DNA from: Arthrobacter pascens | GTDB taxonomy: Bacteria > Actinomycetota > Actinomycetes > Actinomycetales > Micrococcaceae | Reading direction: 5' to 3' | Assembly (NCBI RefSeq): GCF_030816475.1 | Contig: NZ_JAUSXF010000001.1 | Location: 4,092,001-4,156,000 of the forward strand | DNA length: 64,000 bases | Shown: positions 1 through 9,038 of the stretch, one piece after another | Layout of the letters: every line of letters starts with the position of its first letter | Numbering within the stretch: position 1 is the stretch's first letter | Notes under the pieces: generated by a model | Seen by the model: the letters and a program-made list of their open reading frames with translations, nothing else | What the model was told of the DNA's origin: nothing | Database searches by the model: none | Position numbers and translations under genes: made by a program

Positions 1-2
1 GC

Positions 3-410
3 CTGGACCGCGTCCTCTTCACCTCCATGCAGTACCCCACGCACTACGGTTTCTTCGAGAACACGCTGGGCGAGGACGGTGACCCGCTGGACGCACTGGT
101 GCTCCTGCAGGACTTCGACCTGCTCCCGGGTGTCATTGTTGAATCGCGCCCCATCGGCGTCTTCAACATGACCGACGACGGCGGCGGCGACGCCAAAGTC
201 CTGTGCGTCCCGGTTGACGCCCGCTTTGACCACATCCAGGAAGTCAGCGATGTCAGCGAATTTCTGATCAAGGAAATCGAGCACTTCTTCACCCGCTACA
301 AGGACCTGGAGCCAGGCAAGTGGGTCAAGGCTGAAGGCTGGGGCGACCGGGCTGCAGCCGAAGCCGAGCTCGAAGCGTCGATCAAGCGCTACGTTCCGGT
401 GGCACACTAG
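3..410 (+). CDS. ppa: Inorganic pyrophosphatase, 5' end outside window
   Basis: Soluble family I inorganic pyrophosphatase, which hydrolyses cytosolic pyrophosphate to phosphate and so pulls biosynthetic reactions forward. The reading frame is open from the left edge; 135 codons of a family usually about 165 residues long are present, so only the N-terminal strands are missing. The metal-binding core DGDPLD is at visible residues 25-30, followed by the downstream acidic positions and the conserved [10 protein letters not shown] segment. The frame ends in TAG at 408-410. A long palindrome follows directly and probably terminates transcription. Nothing suggests damage beyond the truncation by the window edge. 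Confidence 0.95.
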   Translation: MDRVLFTSMQYPTHYGFFENTLGEDGDPLDALVLLQDFDLLPGVIVESRPIGVFNMTDDGGGDAKVLCVPVDARFDHIQEVSDVSEFLIKEIEHFFTRYKDLEPGKWVKAEGWGDRAAAEAELEASIKRYVPVAH

Positions 411-431
411 TCCCCGCACTCCCCTCACCTG

Positions 432-496
432 ACAACGCGGGGTCACTTTTCGCCCAATCCGGCCGCCGGATTGGGCCGGAAGTGACCCCGCGTTGT
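432..496. terminator. Long nested palindrome after ppa
   Basis: Outer arms of 17 bases (432-448 and 480-496) are perfectly complementary, and an inner pair of 10-base arms (453-462 and 466-475) is nested inside with a 3-base loop. The stem would be very stable. It lies between the ppa stop and the next start, so a terminator is the simplest reading. There is no clear T tract, so it could instead be a dispersed intergenic repeat of this genus. Confidence 0.6.
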
Positions 497-500
497 GGTT

Positions 501-506
501 TAAGGT
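501..506 (+). promoter_or_regulatory. -10 hexamer TAAGGT of a leaderless start
   Basis: TAAGGT lies exactly six bases before the GTG at 513, placing the transcription start at or next to the start codon. No Shine-Dalgarno sequence is available, because the upstream arm of the palindrome occupies that space. No convincing -35 is visible. Confidence 0.45.
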
Positions 507-512
507 GAATCG

Positions 513-1853
513 GTGAGCTCCGCACCTATTTTCAACCCGCCCTGCGGTCCGGTCACCGGCTGGCGGGACCACTCCGGCGCCGGCGATGTCATCCGCGCCA
601 CCGGCATCCCTTACGCCAAGGCCGGACGTTTCGAGCTTCCCGTTCAGGCAGCTGACTGGGACGAACCGTTGTCAGCAACCTCCCCCGCCCCTGCCTGTCC
701 GCAGGGGCCGGTGCCGTTCCTCGATGACATCCTGGGCACCCGCTACGGTGAGCTGCCAGGCAGCGAGGACTGCCAGAATCTTTCCATCACCATGCCCGCA
801 GATCTTGCCCCGGGCGACAGGCTGCCCGTGATGGTCTGGATCCATGGCGGTTCCTACACCACCGGCTCCGGTGACCTCGCAATTTTCGACCCCGCTGTGC
901 TGGTCGCCGAAAACCGGGTGATCGTGGTCTCGGTAACCTACCGCCTGGGACTGTTCGGCTTCCTCGCCACCAGCTCCGGCCGGCCGGGCAACCTGGGGCT
1001 GCTGGACCAACTCGAGGCGTTCCGGTGGGTGCAGCGGAACATTGCAGCGTTCGGCGGTGACCCCGGTTGTGTGACGGCTTTCGGCCAGTCGGCCGGAGGT
1101 GACGCTATCGCCCACCTCATGGCCACTCCTGAGGCGCCGTCCCTGTTCCAGCGGGCCATCATCCAGAGCGCACCGTTGGGGATCTCCCGCGGCCGGACCA
1201 AAATGAACCACGTGATGGGTGTCGCTGCCGAGGCCGTCACCGAGGAAACTCCTGCGATGGAAGTCGTGGGCATCGAGGATCATGTTTCCCACGTTGCCCG
1301 CAAGTTTGGCCTGAGGGCCGCCATGCCGTTCGGCACCCAGTACGGACACCCACCGCTGCCCTCGGAAGCGAAGATTGAAGCAGCTTGGAACACAGCCGCC
1401 CCCGGCATCGAGGTCCTGATCGGACACACGGCTGACGAGGCACGCCTGTTCCTGCCTGAAAACCCCTGGATCAAGCGTCTGTCGGGGATTCCGTTCCTCG
1501 GCTCCGCGGTAGTTAAAGCCACCAACTGGGCCGTCACCGAAGCGGTGTACGGCAGGCCGGCCCGGAAGTTCGCCCGGCGGCATTGCAAGGCGGGAGGCAA
1601 GGCCTACGGCTACCTGCTTTCCTGGGGAGCGCCGGGAAACTACTACCGGGCCGCCCATACGGTGGACCTGCCGCTGCTCTTCGGTAACAGGCTTACTTGG
1701 CAAGGAGCCGGCCTCCTGGCCGGTGCCTCCTGGGACGAAGTCAATGGCGTGGGCCGGCAGCTGCGGAGCCTGTGGGCCGCATTCGCCCGGGGGGATGACG
1801 TGGGCAGATCGGGTGGCATACCAGGGGCCTTGCAGCTCCGGTCAGTGCCTTGA
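513..1853 (+). CDS. Type-B carboxylesterase/lipase family protein
   Basis: Alpha/beta hydrolase of the carboxylesterase type-B family (esterase/lipase, cholinesterase-like fold), 446 residues, somewhat shorter than the usual 480-530. Visible landmarks are the oxyanion HGGSY at 111-115, the family SEDCQNL at 84-90, the nucleophile in GQSAGG (Ser193), an acidic residue in GHTADEARLF near 305-312, and the catalytic His in AAHTVDLPLLFGN near 381. All three catalytic positions are therefore present. No signal peptide, so it is probably cytoplasmic. The GTG start at 513 has a -10-like hexamer six bases upstream. Its stop overlaps the TTG start of the next gene, so the two are probably cotranscribed. 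Substrate unknown. Confidence 0.88.
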   Translation: MSSAPIFNPPCGPVTGWRDHSGAGDVIRATGIPYAKAGRFELPVQAADWDEPLSATSPAPACPQGPVPFLDDILGTRYGELPGSEDCQNLSITMPADLAPGDRLPVMVWIHGGSYTTGSGDLAIFDPAVLVAENRVIVVSVTYRLGLFGFLATSSGRPGNLGLLDQLEAFRWVQRNIAAFGGDPGCVTAFGQSAGGDAIAHLMATPEAPSLFQRAIIQSAPLGISRGRTKMNHVMGVAAEAVTEETPAMEVVGIEDHVSHVARKFGLRAAMPFGTQYGHPPLPSEAKIEAAWNTAAPGIEVLIGHTADEARLFLPENPWIKRLSGIPFLGSAVVKATNWAVTEAVYGRPARKFARRHCKAGGKAYGYLLSWGAPGNYYRAAHTVDLPLLFGNRLTWQGAGLLAGASWDEVNGVGRQLRSLWAAFARGDDVGRSGGIPGALQLRSVP

Positions 1854-2602
1854 GGACTCTGGGCGTCGACCTTGCGGCAGCCACGAAAAAGACAGCCGTG
1901 GCGGTCCTCGAGTGGGGCCAGGACTCAGTCCGGTTAGTGCATCTGGCACTGGATGTGGATGACCACGAAATCGTGGAGCTCTTCGACTTTGCGGACATGA
2001 CAGGCATTGACTGTCCGGTCGGCTGGCCACGGGCCCTTATTCCATTCCTCACCGGGCATTTGAACTTTGATGCCGGCCCCGTCCTGGCATACGACGGCAT
2101 CGAGGGCAGGCGCTTGCTCGCCTACAGGGATACAGACCGCTTCGTCACCGCCAGGACCGGTCTGATTCCGCTCAGCGTCTCGGCGGACCGTCTGGCCCAT
2201 CCGGCCATGAGGTGCGCCGTGATCCAGGCAAGGATCGCGGCGCTCCACGGCGCGCAACCAAGGGATGGCTCGGGCCGCCTGGCTGAGGTCTATCCTGCCG
2301 CCTCGTTGAAGATCTGGGGCTTGAAGGCCCGCAGCTACAAGGGGCGAGGCAAGTCCGAGACCGAAAGCCTGTCCTTGCTGTTGGGGAATTTGCGTCGGCA
2401 GGCGCCGTGGCTGGACCTTGGCGGCCACGAGGACCGCCTGTCCGGCTCGGACGACCTGTTCGACGCCGTCGTCGCGTCCCTCACCGCCCGCGCCGTCGCC
2501 GTCGGCCTCACGATTGTCCCGGACGACGCCCACGCCGCAGCTGCCCTGAGTGAGGGCTGGATCCATCTGCCGGCGGGCAGACTAACGGAACTGGCCTGCT
2601 AG
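1850..2602 (+). CDS. DUF429 family protein (predicted RNase H-like fold)
   Basis: A 250-residue DUF429 protein. The N-terminal [18 protein letters not shown], the GIDCPVGWP segment near residue 52-60 and the later [15 protein letters not shown] block are typical of the family, which is predicted to adopt an RNase H-like fold with conserved acidic residues; its substrate is unknown. The TTG start overlaps the esterase stop in TTGA, indicating translational coupling. Its TAG stop shares the four bases CTAG with the stop of the convergent phosphoketolase. Confidence 0.8.
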   Translation: MRTLGVDLAAATKKTAVAVLEWGQDSVRLVHLALDVDDHEIVELFDFADMTGIDCPVGWPRALIPFLTGHLNFDAGPVLAYDGIEGRRLLAYRDTDRFVTARTGLIPLSVSADRLAHPAMRCAVIQARIAALHGAQPRDGSGRLAEVYPAASLKIWGLKARSYKGRGKSETESLSLLLGNLRRQAPWLDLGGHEDRLSGSDDLFDAVVASLTARAVAVGLTIVPDDAHAAAALSEGWIHLPAGRLTELAC

Positions 2603-5058
2603 CCGAGCTGCCAATTCCGGATCTCCTCCGGATCCTCGCCGTGGGTGCGGGTATGTTCGCGGGCCCGGATTTGCCGGTCCTGCAGGTTCTGCCGCAACAA
2701 TGAGTGCTTTTCTGCCAGGCCGGGAACCCGGTCAAGGGCGTCGATGGCCAGCTGGAAGCGGTCGATCCCGTTCAGCATGGCCATGTCGAAAGGCGTGGTG
2801 GTGGTCCCCTCCTCTTTGTAGCCGCGCACGTGCAGGCCCTCCTGGTTAGTGCGGCGGTAGGCCAGCCGGTGGATGAGCGCCGGATAGCCGTGGTACGCGA
2901 AGATGATGGGCTTGTCCGGCGTGAAAATCCCGTCAAAGTCGCGCGAGGTCAGGCCGTGCGGATGCTCCCCCGCGTCCTGGAGCCGCATCAGGTCCACCAC
3001 ATTCACCACGCGGACTTTCAGTCCGGGAGCGCCCTTCCTGAGCAGCTCCGCTGCGGCAACGGTTTCCACGGTGGGCACGTCGCCGGCACAGGCCATGACG
3101 ACGTCGGGCGCCTCGCCGGGGACCTCTGACCCGGCGAACTCCCAGATCCCCAGCCCGCGCTGGCAATGGGTGGCAGCATCGGCCGGCCCCAGCCAGGTGG
3201 GTGAGGGCTGTTTTCCACTGACCACAATGTTCACGTAATCCGTTGATGCCAGGCAGTGCTCCATGACGGACAACAGGGTGTTCACATCCGGCGGAAGGTA
3301 CACCCGGATGACCTCGGCCTTCTTGTTCACAGCGTGGTCGATGAAGCCCGGGTCCTGGTGCGAGAACCCGTTGTGGTCCTGCTGCCACACGTGCGAGGAC
3401 AGCAGGTAGTTCAGCGACGCCACGGGCTGGCGCCACGGAAGCTTCCGATGCACCTTCAGCCACTTGGCGTGCTGGTTAAACATGGAATCGACGATATGGA
3501 TGAACGCCTCGTAGCAGTTGAACACGCCGTGCCGGCCGGTCAGGAGGTAGCCCTCCAGCCAGCCCTGGCAGAGGTGCTCGCTGAGTACCTCCAGGACCCG
3601 CCCGGACCGGGCAAGGTGCTCGTCGGCGTCGTCCATTCTGTACTGCCACACTTTGTCCGTGACGTCATAGACCTTCTGCAGCCGGTTGGACGCGGTCTCG
3701 TCCGGCCCGAAAAGCCGGAATGTCTCCATGTTCAGTGAAATCACATCGCGCATCCATGCGCCCAGCGTGAGCATCGGGCTGACCCGCCCGGTCCCGGGTG
3801 CCTGCACCTCCACCGCATGGTCTTCATAGGCTGGTAGCTCTAGAGCCCGGCGCAGCAGACCGCCATTGGCATGCGGGGTGGCGCTCATCCGGAAGTCCCC
3901 GGTGGGTGCGCCTTCCGCGATGTCCGGCCGCAGCCGGCCTCCGCCGTCGAACAATTCCTCGGGACGGTACGACCGCAGCCATTCCTCGAGCTGCTTCAGG
4001 TGCTCTCCATTGGTGCGGACCTCCGCCAACGGGACCTGGTGGCTCCGCCAGGTTCCTTCCACCTGCAGTCCATCCACTGTGCGCGGCCCCGTCCAGCCTT
4101 TGGGCGAGCGCAGGACGATCATGGGCCACCGGGGCGCGCTGTCTTCTTGTGAGTGGAATTGCGGAGCCTCCGCATCAGCGCCGCCCGCCCGAATTCCACG
4201 GCGGCTTTCCTGAATGGCGCGGATTCCGGCCAGGCAGGCCTCCAGCGCCGACGCGAAATCCTGGTGCGCCTGCGCAGTTTTGTCCGGATCGTCCACCGTG
4301 ACGAAGTACGGCTCGTGCCCGTAACCGCGCAAGAGCTGTTCCAGCTGATCCTCAGGCATGCGTGCCAGGATGGTGGGGTTGGCGATTTTGTAGCCGTTCA
4401 AATGCAGAATGGGCAGCACGGCGCCGTCCGCCGCCGGGTCAAGGAAATTGTGCGAATGCCAGCTCGCCGCAAGCGGCCCGGTTTCGGCTTCACCGTCTCC
4501 GATCACGACGGCGGTGATCAGCTGGGGATTGTCGAACACGGAACCGTACGCATGGGCCAGCGAGTAGCCAAGCTCACCACCCTCGCTGATGGAGCCGGGG
4601 CTCTCCGGGGCGGCGTGGCTGGGAATGCCGCCTGGGTACGAAAACTGACGGAACAGTTCGGCCATGCCGGCCTCGTCGTTGCCCACGTGGCCGTAAATTT
4701 CGGAGTAGGTCCCCTCCAGCCATGCATTCGCCACCACTGCCGGACCGCCATGACCCGGGCCCGCGATAAACAGCATTTCCTGGGAATTCCTGCGGATCAG
4801 CCGGTTCAAGTGGGCATAGATGAAGTTCAGTCCGGGCGTGGTTCCCCAATGGCCCAGGAGGCGGGATTTGGTGTCCTCGGCGGTGAGCGGCCGGCGAAGG
4901 AGCGGGTTGGAGCGCAGGTAAATCTGCCCGACGGAAAGGTAGTTCGCGGCCCGCCACCAGCGGTCCACCTGTTCCAGTCCGTCGCCTTCCGCAAGCCCCG
5001 TTCCGGACTCATGAGTCGCGACGCCACTGTGGGCGTCCTGGTCGCGGGTGTTGGCCAT
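2599..5058 (-). CDS. xfp: Xylulose-5-phosphate/fructose-6-phosphate phosphoketolase
   Basis: Thiamine-diphosphate enzyme that cleaves xylulose 5-phosphate (and often fructose 6-phosphate) with phosphate to acetyl phosphate plus a sugar phosphate. At 819 residues it is full length for the family. Recognisable blocks include [28 protein letters not shown], the ThDP-binding [39 protein letters not shown], and the C-terminal region with [17 protein letters not shown]. The ATG is preceded by GGAGGAATGCC on the coding strand, a good ribosome binding site. The gene stands alone, divergent from the WXG100-like cassette; no acetate kinase or phosphotransacetylase is adjacent. Confidence 0.96.
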   Translation of the reverse strand: MANTRDQDAHSGVATHESGTGLAEGDGLEQVDRWWRAANYLSVGQIYLRSNPLLRRPLTAEDTKSRLLGHWGTTPGLNFIYAHLNRLIRRNSQEMLFIAGPGHGGPAVVANAWLEGTYSEIYGHVGNDEAGMAELFRQFSYPGGIPSHAAPESPGSISEGGELGYSLAHAYGSVFDNPQLITAVVIGDGEAETGPLAASWHSHNFLDPAADGAVLPILHLNGYKIANPTILARMPEDQLEQLLRGYGHEPYFVTVDDPDKTAQAHQDFASALEACLAGIRAIQESRRGIRAGGADAEAPQFHSQEDSAPRWPMIVLRSPKGWTGPRTVDGLQVEGTWRSHQVPLAEVRTNGEHLKQLEEWLRSYRPEELFDGGGRLRPDIAEGAPTGDFRMSATPHANGGLLRRALELPAYEDHAVEVQAPGTGRVSPMLTLGAWMRDVISLNMETFRLFGPDETASNRLQKVYDVTDKVWQYRMDDADEHLARSGRVLEVLSEHLCQGWLEGYLLTGRHGVFNCYEAFIHIVDSMFNQHAKWLKVHRKLPWRQPVASLNYLLSSHVWQQDHNGFSHQDPGFIDHAVNKKAEVIRVYLPPDVNTLLSVMEHCLASTDYVNIVVSGKQPSPTWLGPADAATHCQRGLGIWEFAGSEVPGEAPDVVMACAGDVPTVETVAAAELLRKGAPGLKVRVVNVVDLMRLQDAGEHPHGLTSRDFDGIFTPDKPIIFAYHGYPALIHRLAYRRTNQEGLHVRGYKEEGTTTTPFDMAMLNGIDRFQLAIDALDRVPGLAEKHSLLRQNLQDRQIRAREHTRTHGEDPEEIRNWQLG

Positions 5059-5182
5059 GGCATTCCTCCCGTTAGGTCATGCCGCCCGTCGGCGGCGCTC
5101 CTCCCCCATCGCAGCAGATGCGCCGGCCCGAGACAACCACCTGCGGGGAGGACTCCCCATCGCTGCCTTGCGTGCAACCGTC

Positions 5183-5188
5183 TAGGCT
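5183..5188 (+). promoter_or_regulatory. Candidate -10 (TAGGCT) for the WXG100-like cassette
   Basis: TAGGCT fits the actinobacterial TAnnnT -10 pattern and sits 45 bases before the first start codon of the cassette, in the divergent intergenic region shared with xfp. No good -35 is visible at 16-18 bases upstream. Confidence 0.35.
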
Positions 5189-5233
5189 GTCGGGGAAACT
5201 TAAGAATTTCCTGACCGAATTGGGGGAGAACGG

Positions 5234-6211
5234 ATGGCCGGGTTCTACGGTGCTGATATCAGCCAGCTGCGAACACTCGCGGGCGTGATGGGTAAAGCGG
5301 CCGACACCATTGCACTGCAAAGCACCCAGTTGACCAACGTGATCAACTCCACGGCTTCGTGGAAGGGCCAGGATGCCGCCCATTTCAAAAGTGACTGGAA
5401 CTCCAGCCACCGGCAGAGCCTGATCCAGGCGGTCACGCTGCTGCGCTCCAGTGCCAAGGAGCTTAAGGAGCACGCCAACCAGCAGGAGTTCGCCAGCCAC
5501 AAGAGCGGCGAAAGTTCCGTAGGGGTCATCAAGGACGTGTACGACACCGGAATGGGCGTCAAGGACCTCGGAGCCCAGCTCTGGAGCGCTTACAAGCTCG
5601 GCAAACTGGGCTGGGAGGACTGGGCGAAGACGCGTGAGGTTCTCACCAACTGGCGGGCGGGGGGCACTGTCCTGAACGAGGCCCTCGACTCGCTCCGCAA
5701 CGGTGGCAAGATCACAGACGTCATCGCCGACCTCAAGGCCAACATCCCCTACAGCCAGGCCTTCCAGGACGCCACGAGGTTCTCCAAGGGACTCCGCATA
5801 GCCGGCGCATTGGCAGCACCGCTGAACATTGTAGGAGGCATCAGCGACATTGTGAGCCCCGAGCACGACGGTTGGCGCGGGGCCGGAGACCGCGTGGCGG
5901 GTGGACTCTCGGTGGCAGGCGGCGTGGGCAGCATCATGCTGATGACCGCCGGCGGAGCCGCCATGCTGGGGCCGATCGGTGCTCCCATCGTGATCGGCGC
6001 CGGGATCGTGGCAGGCGCATGGGCCGTGGGCAACCTTGTCGCTGACAACTGGGACTCCATCAGCAACTTTGCGCGCAACCCCGGGAGCTACATCGCGGAT
6101 GGAGCCGGTGAGGTTGCAGATTTTGCGAAAGACACAGGCAGTAGGGTGGCAGATGGGGTCGGCGATGCGGCCAAATCAGTCGGTAAATTTGTCGGAGGAA
6201 TATTCGGATGA
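5234..6211 (+). CDS. WXG100-like protein with hydrophobic glycine-rich C-terminal half
   Basis: 325 residues, ATG preceded by GGGGGAGA. The first ~95 residues look like a WXG100/ESAT-6-type helical hairpin: GADISQLRTLAG at 6-17, the turn SWKGQDAAHF (Trp43, Gly45), then a second helix ending near NQQEFAS. Single-domain WXG100 proteins are about 100 residues, so this one carries a long extension. Residues ~224-269 are strongly hydrophobic and rich in Gly and Ala, as in a membrane-inserting segment. The last 55 residues contain a repeated ADGxGxxA amphipathic pattern. No known toxin domain is recognised. It heads a four-gene cassette with overlapping genes. It could be a type VII-type secreted or surface effector, or a membrane-remodelling protein; function is not established. 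Confidence 0.7.
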   Translation: MAGFYGADISQLRTLAGVMGKAADTIALQSTQLTNVINSTASWKGQDAAHFKSDWNSSHRQSLIQAVTLLRSSAKELKEHANQQEFASHKSGESSVGVIKDVYDTGMGVKDLGAQLWSAYKLGKLGWEDWAKTREVLTNWRAGGTVLNEALDSLRNGGKITDVIADLKANIPYSQAFQDATRFSKGLRIAGALAAPLNIVGGISDIVSPEHDGWRGAGDRVAGGLSVAGGVGSIMLMTAGGAAMLGPIGAPIVIGAGIVAGAWAVGNLVADNWDSISNFARNPGSYIADGAGEVADFAKDTGSRVADGVGDAAKSVGKFVGGIFG

Positions 6212-6999
6212 GCACGAACACCATGAAATGGACCCAGCGCGACGTCGAGTGCGCAGCCAAGGTGCTGGAATCAGCCAGCGCAGATGGAATTGCGCTGCCG
6301 ACGCTCACGGATGAGGAAGTCGTGGCCCTCGACGGGGTCCAGCACGAGCAGATCGTGGCGCTCCCCTGGCTTTCGGCCCAGACCACCGAAAAGGAGATCC
6401 TGTGCGCAGTCGCCCTGCGGGGCCTCCTGGCGAAGGAACTCGTCTACCCGGTCATCTTCGAGGGCGAAAGCGAGCCCACCAGGCTGCATGCGCTGGAGGA
6501 CATTACCGGGGCGCTGACCCTCCGCCGCAGCGGGGACAGCGTTGTTTCCATCGAACGGACGGTCTCAACGGGGAAACGCTGGCTCTACGCCTATATCCAC
6601 GTTGAGGGGGTGCTGCTGGAGGAAGTCGACGACGGCGGCCTTCACGGCTTTTCTGTCATTACTCCCGAACGGCTGACGGCCAGGCTGGCGGAGTTTGTCG
6701 ACCCGGAGGGGGCAGCCGTGCGGGACTCGGAAACGGTGTCCTACTCCGAGCCCGACTTCGAGGCAGCCGCCCCCACCGTTTTGGGGGATACGCGCGCCGC
6801 CAGCAACGTCGTGGCTTTCAGCACCGGCTCCGATGCCTTCCCGACGATCACTGTCTACACCGGTCCGGCAGGAGTCCATGTGCTGACGCCGCTGCCCATC
6901 CAGGCGTCAGGCAACGTCGGGCCCGTCAGCCTTGAGCTCCAGGAGACCTCCAGGGGCACACTCGAAGCCGCTCTGGCCGGATTGGTTTCCAAACGGTGA
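6208..6999 (+). CDS. Uncharacterised partner of the WXG100-like protein
   Basis: 263 residues, soluble, acidic, with no signal peptide or membrane segment. The ATG overlaps the previous stop in ATGA, so it is translated together with the WXG100-like protein. The N-terminal half is helical and the middle (residues ~85-150) alternates strands with hydrophobic residues. The size and position resemble the EspG-type chaperones of ESX secretion loci, or an immunity protein, but I see no motif that proves either. A dedicated binding partner of the upstream protein is the inference. Confidence 0.6.
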   Translation: MSTNTMKWTQRDVECAAKVLESASADGIALPTLTDEEVVALDGVQHEQIVALPWLSAQTTEKEILCAVALRGLLAKELVYPVIFEGESEPTRLHALEDITGALTLRRSGDSVVSIERTVSTGKRWLYAYIHVEGVLLEEVDDGGLHGFSVITPERLTARLAEFVDPEGAAVRDSETVSYSEPDFEAAAPTVLGDTRAASNVVAFSTGSDAFPTITVYTGPAGVHVLTPLPIQASGNVGPVSLELQETSRGTLEAALAGLVSKR

Positions 7000-7631
7000 G
7001 CAGCAGGCCGAAAAGCAGCACCGGGCTGGTCGATGCCGCCAACGGCCAGCCCGTATTCGTGCATGCGGACACCGGGAAGCATTACGTGCGGAAGGCCGGC
7101 TGGCCGCACTTCTGGGGCCGCGCGCTGGACGCCCTCGTAGTGATGGTTGCCTCCGGCATCCTTATGGCTGTGCTGAACTCGCTCGTGCAGAATCTCGCTT
7201 TGGGCTCATTATCGCTTGCGCTTCTCTCCAGCAACGGGCTTTTCGTGGCAGCCCTCGCCGCCATCTGGTTCCTGGTTGTCTTCGCCTACGGCATGGTCGC
7301 CGGAACCGCCGGGAGCCTGGGTGATGCTGCCGCCGGCATGCGTTCGGTCAGGATCGCTGACGGTACGACGTCGGGAGCATGGTTGGGCGGCTGGCGGGCC
7401 GTCTGCTGGTCCTTCGCCCCCCTCTACTATGTTGTGGTTTTCGCCTCTGCCCTGGGTGGGGGCGGCGGGGACACGTTCGAGGCGAAGTTCACCGCCGTCG
7501 ACCTCCGGTCGGGCCTCTCCGAGGGGGCAGCCCCTGTCCGCGATCCCCGGGCTGCTGCCGCCGAGAGGGCCGCAGCGGACGAGCATGATCAGTTGCCCAG
7601 GCTCTACGGCAACCCGAACGCACGTGGCTGA
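6996..7631 (+). CDS. RDD family membrane protein
   Basis: 211 residues with three or four membrane segments. The family signature appears as GRALDALVVM near residue 38-47, the FAYGMVAGTAGSLGDAAAGMRSV block at about 90-115, and a third hydrophobic stretch WSFAPLYYVVVFASAL. RDD proteins are small integral membrane proteins, some linked to ion transport and many found beside type VII secretion genes. The GTG start overlaps the previous stop (GTGA). The hydrophilic C-terminal tail, rich in Ala, Arg and Glu, is cytoplasmic by prediction. Confidence 0.75.
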   Translation: MSSRPKSSTGLVDAANGQPVFVHADTGKHYVRKAGWPHFWGRALDALVVMVASGILMAVLNSLVQNLALGSLSLALLSSNGLFVAALAAIWFLVVFAYGMVAGTAGSLGDAAAGMRSVRIADGTTSGAWLGGWRAVCWSFAPLYYVVVFASALGGGGGDTFEAKFTAVDLRSGLSEGAAPVRDPRAAAAERAAADEHDQLPRLYGNPNARG

Positions 7632-8325
7632 ACGGGGCCGGACCTGGCTGGTCCGCCGGGCCGAGAGGCTCTACGGGCCCCAACTGGGAAGGCTGCGGCA
7701 TTCGGAGCTTTCCTGGCACATCAGCTGGAGATTGTTGCCGTGGTTCATCGCGGCGGGGTTCGTGTTCGCCGCCATCGCAGAGTTCACCGGCCAGCCCACC
7801 TCCTCACGGGGTCCCGGCCTGTTCTCCAACCTTCCGCTGTACATCACGGCGAGCCTCCTCACCGGGCTGGTCCTCTGGTCAATAACGCTCCTGTGGAGTT
7901 TCCGCCGGCTCCTCATCTTCGACCGGGGCCTTCTCTACCGCTACAGCCAAAAACACGCGGCCAGGGCCATCCTCTGGGAAGACATCGACGCCGGAACCCT
8001 CCGCTCGGTGACGGCTTCGGACGGCAATGATGTCGACCGGTTCCTCAAAACCCGGTCCCCCGGGGACAAGACCTCCCTGGGTGTCCGGGGGCCTAATGCC
8101 GTCGTCTTCCGCGCCACGGATTCGAAGTTGCCCCTGAACCCTCCGGCATCGGCAGGTTCAGGCAGCGGCACTTCACGGTTCTTCACGTTCGCCACCAGGG
8201 AAAACATCGAACAGCTGATGGGCATCATCCGGAATGGCCTCCGGCAGGCAGGAGTCGCGGACGCCAGTATCGGCCCCCAGACGCTGCCGCCGATCGTCCT
8301 GCGCTCCGCCATGTCGCTGGACTGA
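7624..8325 (+). CDS. Two-span membrane protein of unknown function, last gene of the cassette
   Basis: Start chosen at the GTG at 7624, which overlaps the RDD stop by eight bases and removes an implausible upstream extension. The product is 233 residues. Two hydrophobic segments, around residues 34-54 and 72-95, are followed by a basic stretch (FRRLLIFDRGLLYRYSQKHAARAILWEDI) and a C-terminal cytoplasmic domain that reads like a PH-like or bPH domain: strand-rich, with a final helix TRENIEQLMGIIRNGLRQAG. Not recognised by name. The overlap ties it to the same transcript as the WXG100-like, partner and RDD genes. Confidence 0.65.
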   Translation: MAERGRTWLVRRAERLYGPQLGRLRHSELSWHISWRLLPWFIAAGFVFAAIAEFTGQPTSSRGPGLFSNLPLYITASLLTGLVLWSITLLWSFRRLLIFDRGLLYRYSQKHAARAILWEDIDAGTLRSVTASDGNDVDRFLKTRSPGDKTSLGVRGPNAVVFRATDSKLPLNPPASAGSGSGTSRFFTFATRENIEQLMGIIRNGLRQAGVADASIGPQTLPPIVLRSAMSLD

Positions 8326-8364
8326 GGAGCGGGGAAACGCGCCGAAAGGACGGCCTCAGCCACC

Positions 8365-8392
8365 TTGCCTCTTGTCGGCCACCCGGTAGTCT
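8365..8392 (+). promoter_or_regulatory. Candidate promoter TTGCCT-16-TAGTCT
   Basis: TTGCCT at 8365-8370 and TAGTCT at 8387-8392 with a 16-base spacer. The next gene's ATG is nine bases further on, so its message would have almost no leader. Confidence 0.45.
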
Positions 8393-8401
8393 GTGACCAC
8401 A

Positions 8402-9001
8402 ATGTTCACCCTGACCATCAACCAGACGGATAGCCGGCGCGACGGCGACCGCGTCCCTCAATTGCTGAAGGACCTGCGGCACATTCCGGCACGCCTTGAT
8501 TTCGACAGGTCGGTGGAGGATGAGGTGCAAGGCATCGTGGACTGCCCGCACCAGGCGGTAGAGGCGGCACTCATCGCCCTGCGCTGCGGATCCTGGTATG
8601 TGGGGATCGGGGTAGGCCCCGTGAATGAGCCCCTGCCCAACCAGATCAAGGATGCCTCCGGGCATGGCCTTGTCTACGCCCGGCGCGCCGTGGACCGCCT
8701 CCGGAACGGCAAGGACCGGGTGCCGGTGGCAGTGGAAGGTCCGCTGGCTGACCTGGCCAACGAGGCGGAAGCCGTCCTTCGGCTGATGGGTCACATCGTC
8801 CGGGGAAGAACCGGTGCCGAGTGGCGTGTCCTGGACCTCATGACCCCAGGCGTCCGCGGCCAGCAGAAGGCCGTGGCCCATGAACTCGGCATCACCACCC
8901 AGGCCGTCAGTAAGGCGGTGGCCAGGGCGCAATGGAACGAGGAGCATGCTGCCCGGCCTGCCGCGGCCCGGCTGCTGGCTTTGATCCTCGAGGTGCGCTG
9001 A
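8402..9001 (+). CDS. SatD/MarR-like helix-turn-helix DNA-binding protein
   Basis: 199 residues from the ATG at 8402; a GTG nine bases earlier (8393) is the alternative start. The N-terminal TINQTDSRRDGDRVPQLL resembles the SatD-type domain, and the C-terminus QQKAVAHELGITTQAVSKAV is a clear helix-turn-helix recognition segment. It probably binds DNA as a local regulator. It follows the WXG100-like cassette by 76 bases but has its own promoter-like sequence and no Shine-Dalgarno sequence. Target unknown; the cassette or itself are the obvious candidates. Confidence 0.65.
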   Translation: MFTLTINQTDSRRDGDRVPQLLKDLRHIPARLDFDRSVEDEVQGIVDCPHQAVEAALIALRCGSWYVGIGVGPVNEPLPNQIKDASGHGLVYARRAVDRLRNGKDRVPVAVEGPLADLANEAEAVLRLMGHIVRGRTGAEWRVLDLMTPGVRGQQKAVAHELGITTQAVSKAVARAQWNEEHAARPAAARLLALILEVR

Positions 9002-9038
9002 CCGGGCTGCTGCCTGGCCCCGCCTACCTGCCTACCTG

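Noticed and set aside
4153..5214. Long plus-strand frame over xfp
   Set aside because: Antisense to phosphoketolase, which matches its family over its whole length; amino acid composition of the shadow is Arg/Gly/His-rich.
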